Assembly: GCA_003242685.1 (NCBI GenBank)
Contig: QGVD01000070.1
Span: forward strand, 1-19,979
Length of the DNA stretch: 19,979 nucleotides
DNA from: Pseudomonadota bacterium
GTDB lineage: Bacteria > Pseudomonadota > Gammaproteobacteria > Steroidobacterales > Steroidobacteraceae
Direction: 5' to 3'
Position 1 is the first letter of the stretch, and each line of letters opens with the position of its first letter. The position numbers and the translations under genes are program-made. Shown piece by piece: positions 15,719 through 19,979 of the stretch. A model generated the notes under the pieces. It was not told the DNA's origin. It saw only the letters and a list, made by a program, of their open reading frames with translations, and searched no databases.

Positions 15719-16963
15719 TCAAGACGCCTGCTCCGTGTCCTGCGCGATGCGCACCTCTTCGCCTTCGCGCAGGAAGGCGCCGGCGACCGCGATCACGCGC
15801 TCCTCGCCCGTGAGACCGTCCGCGATGACCACGCCTTGCGGCAGCGTATCGGCCACCTGCACGGCGCGGCGCTCCACGCGGTTCTCATCGTTGACGATCA
15901 TCACGTAGGTGCCCCGGTTGTCGGAAAGCACCGCCGTCGTCGGCAGCACGATGCGCTCGGCGCTCTCGACCATCACCTCCGCACGCGCGAACGCGCCGGG
16001 ACGCAGCAACGGATGCGAGGGCAGGGCGATGCGCACCTCCCCGAGGCGCGTCTGAGGATCGATCACGGCGCCGAGCAGCCAGATCTTGCCTTCGAACGGC
16101 TCGGCGATACCGGTGAGGCGCACGAGCGCGCGCTGTCCGATCGCGAGGCGCGGCAGATCCTGCTCCGCGACCTGTGCGCGCATCTCGACTTCACCGTCTT
16201 TCGCCAGCCGGAAGAGCGGCTCGCCGCCAGGTGTTGCGGTCTGTCCGACCTCGGCACGGCGCGTGAGGATGACTCCGGCCGCGGGCGCGCGGATTTCCGT
16301 GCGATCGAGTCGTGCCTGCGCTTCGGCGAGCTGCGCAGCGGCCACCTTGACGCGCGCCTCGTCCGTGATGGCAGCGGCACGCCGGCGCTCGATTTCTTCG
16401 GCGGACAGCGCTCCGGCCGCCTCCACGCCCTGAGCGCGGCGATACTCGGCCTGCGAGAGATTCGCCTGGGCTCTCGCTTCGTCGAGCGCCGCAACGAGGC
16501 GGTTGACCTGCGGACGCAGCACCGAATCGTCGAGCTTCGCGAGGAGCTGGCCGGCGCGCACACGGTCGCCGGCCTCGACGTACACAGCCACGATGCGGCC
16601 GCCTTCGCCCTCGACGCCGATCGGCATGTCGTTGCGTGCGTGGATCGTGCCGGTGAAGGTCACGGTCGACTGCACCGCATTGCGCCCGGGCGTAACGACG
16701 GTGACCAGGGGAACGGATGTCTGACTGCCGACGGCGGTCGCCGGGGCCGGCGCGCTGCCGCGCGTCGCCCACACGACTGCCGCTACCGCGACGACGAGTG
16801 CAACGATTCCCGCAATCCAGCGCGTGCGCGTGGAGCCGAAGCGTTCCGCGGATCCGGTCTGTCCTCCCTGCGACGGAGTGAGTGGCTCGAGCGGCGCGCG
16901 ATCACGACTGATCCAGGCGATGTCCGGTTCGCTTTCGTCTTGTGGTTCAGGTTGGGCGCCCAC
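15719..16963 (-). CDS. RND efflux periplasmic adaptor (membrane fusion protein)
   Basis: This 414-residue HlyD/AcrA-like protein links the RND permease to an outer-membrane channel. A polar N-terminus of about 47 residues precedes one hydrophobic segment at about 48-67 (RWIAGIVALVVAVAAVVWATRG). There is no lipobox cysteine, so it is anchored by a helix rather than lipid. Then come the barrel-lipoyl half (GRIVAVYVEAGDRVRAGQLLAKLDD), a helical hairpin rich in Ala, Glu and Arg (about 135-195), RTEIRAPAAGVI, and the beta-barrel and membrane-proximal domains. The start is GTG 16963 with GAGGGAAG upstream; the long cytoplasmic N-terminus means a later start is possible. It is first in the adaptor-permease-LpxL unit. 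Confidence 0.93.
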   Translation of the reverse strand: MGAQPEPQDESEPDIAWISRDRAPLEPLTPSQGGQTGSAERFGSTRTRWIAGIVALVVAVAAVVWATRGSAPAPATAVGSQTSVPLVTVVTPGRNAVQSTVTFTGTIHARNDMPIGVEGEGGRIVAVYVEAGDRVRAGQLLAKLDDSVLRPQVNRLVAALDEARAQANLSQAEYRRAQGVEAAGALSAEEIERRRAAAITDEARVKVAAAQLAEAQARLDRTEIRAPAAGVILTRRAEVGQTATPGGEPLFRLAKDGEVEMRAQVAEQDLPRLAIGQRALVRLTGIAEPFEGKIWLLGAVIDPQTRLGEVRIALPSHPLLRPGAFARAEVMVESAERIVLPTTAVLSDNRGTYVMIVNDENRVERRAVQVADTLPQGVVIADGLTGEERVIAVAGAFLREGEEVRIAQDTEQAS

Positions 16964-17009
16964 GGTGCTTCCCTCTGTCTGGGCCGCAGCGGTCCTCTGG
17001 AGACCGAAA

Positions 17010-17046
17010 CGAAGCCGCGAAGTTTAACCGGGGCCGGCGGCTTTCG
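17010..17046 (-). other. Possible hairpin between tRNA-Thr and adaptor gene
   Basis: The 167 bases 16964-17130 hold no gene. On the minus strand CGAAAGCCGC (17037-17046) can pair with GCGGCTTCG (17010-17018) with one bulged base and an 18-base loop, followed by TTTCGG. It could terminate the tRNA transcript or shape the adaptor leader, but the loop is long. TTAAACT in the loop region is a weak -10 candidate for the adaptor operon, without a -35. Confidence 0.25.
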
Positions 17047-17130
17047 CGCGACGCGAACGGGCTCAATCCCGGCTACACGGTGCCGTTGCGACGAAGCGAC
17101 GGAATCGTGCGGCGAGCTGCGCGGGAACGA

Positions 17131-17206
17131 TGGTGCCGGAGAAGGGATTCGAACCCCCGACCCGCGCATTACGAATGCGCTGCTCTACCAGCTGAGCTAC
17201 TCCGGC
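17131..17206 (-). tRNA. tRNA-Thr (anticodon CGT)
   Basis: The minus strand gives a complete 76-base cloverleaf. The acceptor stem GCCGGAG/CTCCGGC is a perfect 7 bp. The D arm is GCTC-AGCTGGTA-GAGC. The anticodon stem GCGCA/TGCGC carries the loop TTCGTAA, so the anticodon is CGT, reading ACG (Thr). The T arm is GGGGG-TTCGAAT-CCCTT with two G-T wobbles. The discriminator A and CCA are encoded (17131-17133). It closely resembles E. coli thrW. A promoter with a TAGAAT -10 lies just upstream. thrW-like genes are common integration sites, but no integrase or clear direct repeat of the 3' end is visible here. Confidence 0.96.
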
Positions 17207-17217
17207 AGGGGGCGCGC

Positions 17218-17247
17218 ATTCTACAGAACGCGCGCGACGGCAGGCAA
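17218..17247 (-). promoter_or_regulatory. tRNA-Thr promoter with G+C-rich discriminator
   Basis: On the minus strand TTGCCT (17242-17247) and TAGAAT (17218-17223) are 18 bases apart, and GCGCGCCCCC follows the -10. The start should fall near 17211, five bases before the mature tRNA. The 12-base core GTAGAATGCGCG is identical to that of the rplU promoter. A G+C-rich discriminator is the known hallmark of ppGpp-sensitive stable-RNA promoters. Confidence 0.75.
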
Positions 17248-17284
17248 ACGAATAGCGTGAGCGCGGCGCCAGGACGGCGCGCGA

Positions 17285-17722
17285 TCAGCGATCCGTGTCA
17301 CTCTTCCTGCGCAGACGGATCACCAGATCGATGCCCGCCACTTCCATTCCGGGCGGCGGGGAAGGCAGTCGACTGAACTCGACTTCCGGCACCGGCACGT
17401 CGATGAGCATGCCGCTGTCGGTGTCGTGGAAGTGGTAATGCACTGCCGTGTTCGAGTCGAACCAGGCACGCGAGCCATCGACGGAGAGTTGTCTGATGAG
17501 TCCGCGAGCCGCGAACAGGTTGAGCGTGTTGTAGACGGTAGCCTTCGAAACGCGGGTGCCGGAGCTGCGCAGGGCGGCGAGGATCTGCTCGGCGGACAGA
17601 TGCTGGGGCGCGGACAGTAGGAGCGCCGCGATCTGCACGCGTTGAGGCGTCGGCCGGATGCCGAGCTGAATCAGGCGCCGCGCGCACTCGGGCGGGCCGG
17701 CGGCCGTCGCAGTTCGATTCAT
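17285..17722 (-). CDS. Fur-family transcriptional regulator, Irr-like
   Basis: This 145-residue protein has the Fur winged-helix domain: GIRPTPQRVQIAALLL (21-36), HLSAEQILAAL, recognition helix SKATVYNTLNLF (59-70), then SRAWFDSNTAVHYHFHD. The metal or haem region has His95, His97 and His99 in HYHFH, and continues TDSGMLIDVP, LPSPPPGMEV. This resembles the rhizobial iron-response regulator Irr more than classical Fur, which reads HHDH at this point. The structural-zinc CxxC pairs of Fur are absent; the only Cys is Cys13. It may sense iron, haem or peroxide; the target is unknown. ATG 17722 is chosen because it gives the normal N-terminus; the frame is open further upstream. It is divergent from the minor-pilin cluster, 175 bases away. 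Confidence 0.88.
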   Translation of the reverse strand: MNRTATAAGPPECARRLIQLGIRPTPQRVQIAALLLSAPQHLSAEQILAALRSSGTRVSKATVYNTLNLFAARGLIRQLSVDGSRAWFDSNTAVHYHFHDTDSGMLIDVPVPEVEFSRLPSPPPGMEVAGIDLVIRLRRKSDTDR

Positions 17723-17730
17723 GGGGCCCA

Positions 17731-17780
17731 AATATCGCCCAGGATCGGCTCGTTCGCCAGAGGGTACCGCTTTCTTACCC
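17731..17780 (-). promoter_or_regulatory. Candidate fur-like gene promoter and nearby dyad
   Basis: On the minus strand GATATT (17731-17736) is a possible -10, with a weak TGGCGA (17754-17759) at 17 bases. It would place the start within two bases of the ATG at 17722, with no ribosome binding site between. Just upstream GGGTA (17762-17766) and TACCC (17776-17780) form a spaced dyad that could be an operator. No Fur box or Irr ICE motif is recognised. The rest of 17781-17897 shows only CAGAAT (17803-17808) as a weak plus-strand -10 candidate for fimT. Confidence 0.3.
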
Positions 17781-17897
17781 CGAAAATCGCCTCCGGATCC
17801 GACAGAATCAGGGCGAACACCGCCGTTTCGGCGCTCGCGCAGCGTCTTTCCGGACGTGATCCTGCGCCGTGGGCCGCGTTCAGGGAGGTGAATGCCC

Positions 17898-18434
17898 ATG
17901 GCGCAGGGAAGGCGCCGGATGCCCGGTTTCACGCTGTGGGAGCTGCTCATCGTGCTGGCGATCGCCGCGGTGCTCGCGGCGCTGGCCGCCCCCACGTTCG
18001 CCACGGTCGTGCGGGAGGCGCGCATGAGCTCGGCGGCGAATCAGCTCCTCGGGGCGCTGCACTTCGCCCGCAGCGAGGCGATCCTCCGTGGCGTCCCCAC
18101 CGTCGTCTGCCTCACGGGCCCCTCCGGAGAGTGTCTCGAGCACGCCGGGGAGTCGGCACACGGCTGGCTCGTATTCCATGACGTGGTGCGCGGCAGTCGC
18201 GTCCGGCAGGACGACGCGGACATCCCGCTGCGCAGAGTCGAGCTGCCGGAGCTCGTGCGGGTGAGCGGCACCCGTTCCGCCGTGACGTACTGGCCCGTCT
18301 CACGAGCCGGGACGACCGGAACGTTCCGGCTCTGCCATCTGAGGGGCGCGGCGCGGGAAAGGGCGGTGGTCGTCAGCCGCAACGGACGGCCGCGCGTGGA
18401 GCTCGCCGCCGAGGGCACCGAATGCGGGGGTTGA
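17898..18434 (+). CDS. fimT: Minor type IV pilin, FimT/GspH family
   Basis: This 178-residue prepilin is a minor pilin expected to help prime type IV pilus assembly; FimT proteins are also linked to DNA uptake. The leader MAQGRRRMPG ends in the prepilin peptidase Gly10, then FTLWELLIVLAIAAVLAALAAP with the conserved Glu at +5 and a hydrophobic helix. A Trp at +4 is unusual, where Ile, Leu or Val is common. The GspH-like domain shows LHFARSEAILRGVPTVVCL and GWLVFHD. Four cysteines could make two disulfides. Start 17898 is preferred over ATG 17892 because GGAGGTG (17884-17890) is seven bases from it but only one base from the other. It is the first gene of the fimT-fimU-pilV-pilW series. Confidence 0.88.
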   Translation: MAQGRRRMPGFTLWELLIVLAIAAVLAALAAPTFATVVREARMSSAANQLLGALHFARSEAILRGVPTVVCLTGPSGECLEHAGESAHGWLVFHDVVRGSRVRQDDADIPLRRVELPELVRVSGTRSAVTYWPVSRAGTTGTFRLCHLRGAARERAVVVSRNGRPRVELAAEGTECGG

Positions 18435-18490
18435 GCGCCATGCCGTCGGCCTGCCGTTCATCAGCGGATTCGCGCCGGATATCGGAAAGT

Positions 18491-18520
18491 GTGAGGCACT
18501 TCACGCCGCGACCGTATAGT
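18491..18520 (+). promoter_or_regulatory. Candidate promoter of second pilin gene, with dyad at -35 position
   Basis: TATAGT (18515-18520) lies nine bases before the ATG at 18529, placing the start near 18527, so the message would be essentially leaderless. No Shine-Dalgarno element is present. There is no -35 match. Instead the near-palindrome GTGAGGCACTTCAC (18491-18504) covers that position, suggesting an activator or repressor site. The gap 18435-18528 holds no gene. Confidence 0.45.
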
Positions 18521-18528
18521 TGCGCGCC

Positions 18529-19239
18529 ATGGGGAGTGTGGACACGGCCGCCCGCGCGGCCGACCAACAACAACGCACGCGCCCGTGGTCGCACCGGGGC
18601 ACGCAACGCGTCGGTCCGCCACTCTCCCGGGTCCGCCAAACGGGGCTTACGCTCCTCGAGCTGCTGGTGGCCATGCTGATCGCCGCGCTGATCCTCGGCT
18701 TCGGCACCCCCTCGTTCGGGGAGTTCCGGCGCAACGCCCGCCTCGCGGGCGTTGCGAACGACCTTCTCGCGACCGTGCAGCTCGCGCGCACCGAATCCAT
18801 CAAGCGCGATGTGGTGGTGTCGGTGTGCGCCTCGCGCACGGTGGACGCCGGGCAGCCTCAGTGCGCCGGCGACGCGGAGTTCTCTCAATGGATCGCGTTC
18901 GTCGACGAGGACGGCGATTGCCAGCGCGCGGCCGACGAAACGATCCTGCAGGCGGTGCGGGTCATCGACGCCGACGAGGCATCGCGGCTCTCCGCCACTG
19001 CGAACGGCACGTGCATCTCCTTCGCGCCAAACGGATTCCTGCGAAGTGACGGCGCCTTCGCGACCGCCAGCACCGTTCTCATCTGCGACGAGCGCGGCCT
19101 CGGTCGAATCGACGGCCGGGGGGACGCACAGGCGCGCGGCGTCGAGGTGCTGCCTTCGGGGCGCGCGGCCGTCACGCGCAATGCCGGACGACTTCAGGCC
19201 TGGATGGATGGAGGTCTGTCGTGTCCGTCCGCGCCGTAA
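18529..19239 (+). CDS. Minor type IV pilin, GspH/FimT family (FimU position)
   Basis: This 236-residue prepilin sits where fimU sits in P. aeruginosa and is probably the FimU-like member of the pilus-priming complex with PilV, PilW, PilX and PilY1. The cleavage site is after Gly39 (RQTG), followed by LTLLELLVAMLIAALILGFG with Glu at +5. The GspH domain shows VQLARTESIKRDVVVSVCAS and QWIAFVDEDGDCQ. Six cysteines lie in the mature part. The 39-residue Arg- and Gln-rich leader is much longer than the usual 6-20. No in-frame start lies nearer than GTG 18538, so the long leader seems real. ATG 18529 is preferred; TTG 18520 also exists. The end overlaps pilV by 19 bases. Confidence 0.83.
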   Translation: MGSVDTAARAADQQQRTRPWSHRGTQRVGPPLSRVRQTGLTLLELLVAMLIAALILGFGTPSFGEFRRNARLAGVANDLLATVQLARTESIKRDVVVSVCASRTVDAGQPQCAGDAEFSQWIAFVDEDGDCQRAADETILQAVRVIDADEASRLSATANGTCISFAPNGFLRSDGAFATASTVLICDERGLGRIDGRGDAQARGVEVLPSGRAAVTRNAGRLQAWMDGGLSCPSAP

Positions 19240-19769
19240 TCTCACCGGAGAGCAGACGTTTCTTTCGCTCGCGCGGCGTGAGTCTCGTCGAAGTGCTCGT
19301 CGCGCTCGTCGTGCTGTCTGTCGGCATGCTCGGCGTCGCGGTGCTCTTCGTGCAGAGCGTGCGCAGCAGCCGGTCCGCGCTCCTTCGTACGCAGGCCGTC
19401 AATCTCGTCAGTGACATGGGCGATCGCATCCGTGCCAACGCCGGCGCGGGCGCCGCGTACGACACGAGTACGTACGGTGGCGTACCGGCTTCTCACGGCT
19501 GCGCGCAGACCGTGGGCGGCTCGGGGAGCAACTGCACGCCCGCCCAGCTCGCAGAGGACGATCTCGCGCGCTGGATGGAGGCGGTACGGGAAGCGCTGCC
19601 CGGGATCGGCGACGGTCCGCCGCGCGCCGTCGTGGAGTACTTCCCGGGCCGGCCCGAGGTCTACCGCATCTCCGTCGCGTGGCACGAGCCTTCGGAAGAG
19701 CAGCCGTTCGAGTACCACGCCGACATCGTCCTGGCACCGCGCCAGGTCGCCGCAGCAGGTGGCCCGTGA
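19221..19769 (+). CDS. pilV: Type IV pilus minor pilin PilV
   Basis: This 182-residue prepilin is the PilV minor pilin (type IV pilus modification protein). The leader of 19 residues ends in FRSRG, then VSLVEVLVALVVLSVGMLGVAVLFVQSVRSSRSA with Glu at +5. The region after the helix (LRTQAVNLVSDMGDRIRAN) is strongly PilV-like. A Cys pair in the loop (HGCAQTVGG...SNCTPAQLAEDDL) probably forms a disulfide. The end, VEYFPGRPEVYRISVAW, gives the usual beta strands. The start is GTG 19221, with GGAGG (19210-19214) six bases upstream. It overlaps the previous pilin gene by 19 bases and pilW by one base, so the cluster is one operon. Confidence 0.92.
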   Translation: MSVRAVISPESRRFFRSRGVSLVEVLVALVVLSVGMLGVAVLFVQSVRSSRSALLRTQAVNLVSDMGDRIRANAGAGAAYDTSTYGGVPASHGCAQTVGGSGSNCTPAQLAEDDLARWMEAVREALPGIGDGPPRAVVEYFPGRPEVYRISVAWHEPSEEQPFEYHADIVLAPRQVAAAGGP

Positions 19770-19972
19770 TGCGCACGCGTGTCCGGGTACCCGTCCGCGT
19801 CCGCGGTCTCACGCTCATCGAGCTGATGGTGGCGCTCACCATCGGCTCGATACTCGTCGTCGGCGCGGTGTACGTGTACTCGCAGAGCAGCGCGACGTAC
19901 CGGACGATTTTACCCACTGTGCGCCACAGACGATCAACTCTGGGTGAACACGGTAGCCCCCGCTCCCGTTAA
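19769..19972 (+). CDS. pilW: Type IV pilus minor pilin PilW, 5' part only, frame broken
   Basis: ATG 19769 overlaps the pilV stop (TGATG). The first 46 residues are clearly PilW: leader MRTRVRVPVRVRG, cleavage after Gly13, LTLIELMVALTIGSILVVGAVYVYSQSSATYRT with Glu at +5. Normally YR is followed by a continuing helix (Leu, Gln, Glu, Asn, Gly rich) and about 250-300 more residues. Here the frame passes into an unrelated ILPTVRHRRSTLGEHGSPRSR and stops at 19972. The change falls at about 19904-19907, only 75 bases before the window end. The real gene is therefore truncated by a rearrangement, an insertion, or an assembly error at a contig end. Confidence 0.75.
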   Translation: MRTRVRVPVRVRGLTLIELMVALTIGSILVVGAVYVYSQSSATYRTILPTVRHRRSTLGEHGSPRSR

Positions 19973-19979
19973 AAACAAA
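19905..19979. other. Anomalous tail sequence at window end
   Basis: The last 75 bases have about 53% G+C by hand count, against clearly higher G+C in the flanking pilin genes, and contain A-runs rare elsewhere. The pilW frame is lost on entering it. Two other frames stay open to the end: plus frame from 19908 (FYPLCATDDQLWVNTVAPAP...) and a minus frame (FVFNGSGGYRVHPELIVCGA...). I cannot identify either. It may be foreign sequence joined to the contig end. Confidence 0.5.

Noticed and set aside
14133..15908. 591-residue open frame on the plus strand opposite the RND permease
   Set aside because: Same signature of a shadow frame (His-, Arg- and Asp-rich, no recognisable motif); the permease on the other strand has both proton-relay motifs intact.
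17723..18025. Upstream extension of the Fur-family frame to 246 residues
   Set aside because: ATG 17722 gives the normal Fur family length and N-terminus; the extension runs through the intergenic region and into fimT on the other strand.
1..19979. CRISPR arrays, insertion sequences, integrases or prophage genes
   Set aside because: No regularly spaced direct repeats, terminal inverted repeats with transposase, or phage protein motifs were seen on either strand.

Overview
The window reads as chromosomal DNA of a high-G+C gammaproteobacterium. This rests on codon use, frequent GTG starts, several 1-8 base gene overlaps, and gene order. The order ispB | rplU-rpmA-obgE | rpsT | murJ-ribF-ileS-lspA-ispH, followed further on by the minor-pilin cluster fimT-fimU-pilV-pilW, is the order I recall for Pseudomonas aeruginosa. 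The sequence looks more like a Xanthomonadales/Steroidobacterales-type relative, but the genus cannot be fixed by eye. The window may be a whole assembly contig, because both ends look abrupt.

Layout. (1) 15-1101: an Xre/RES (MbcA-MbcT/ParS-ParT type) toxin-antitoxin pair with overlapping genes. (2) 1155-2123, minus: ispB, polyprenyl diphosphate synthase for the quinone side chain. (3) 2252-4156: a strong sigma70-type promoter, ribosomal proteins L21 and L27, an intrinsic terminator, then the ribosome-assembly GTPase ObgE with a possible own, leaderless promoter. (4) 4211-4486, minus: ribosomal protein S20, with a perfect -35 box; three inverted repeats lie where it converges with obgE. (5) 4719-11660: murJ (lipid II flippase), then the tightly packed ribF (FAD synthesis), ileS, lspA (signal peptidase II) and ispH (isoprenoid precursors). 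Unlike the E. coli order, no fkpB sits between lspA and ispH. (6) 11657-16963, minus: a probable operon of an RND-efflux adaptor, an RND permease and an LpxL-type lipid A acyltransferase. (7) 17131-17206, minus: tRNA-Thr(CGT) with encoded CCA, then a Fur-family (Irr-like) regulator. (8) 17898 to the end: type IV pilus minor pilins FimT, FimU-like, PilV and the start of PilW. PilW breaks frame about 75 bases before the window ends, where base composition also changes.

How the parts fit. Most genes are housekeeping: translation (L21, L27, S20, IleS, tRNA-Thr, ObgE), isoprenoids (IspB, IspH) and envelope building (MurJ, LspA, LpxL). Accessory elements are the toxin-antitoxin pair and the efflux/LpxL/tRNA/Fur block lying between ispH and the pilin genes. 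I see no CRISPR array, insertion sequence, integrase, phage gene or clear new defence system. The points most worth a second look are the promoter architecture (a 12-base core shared by rplU and tRNA-Thr; putative leaderless genes), the efflux-LpxL operon, the Irr-like Fur protein next to the pilins, and the anomalous right end.
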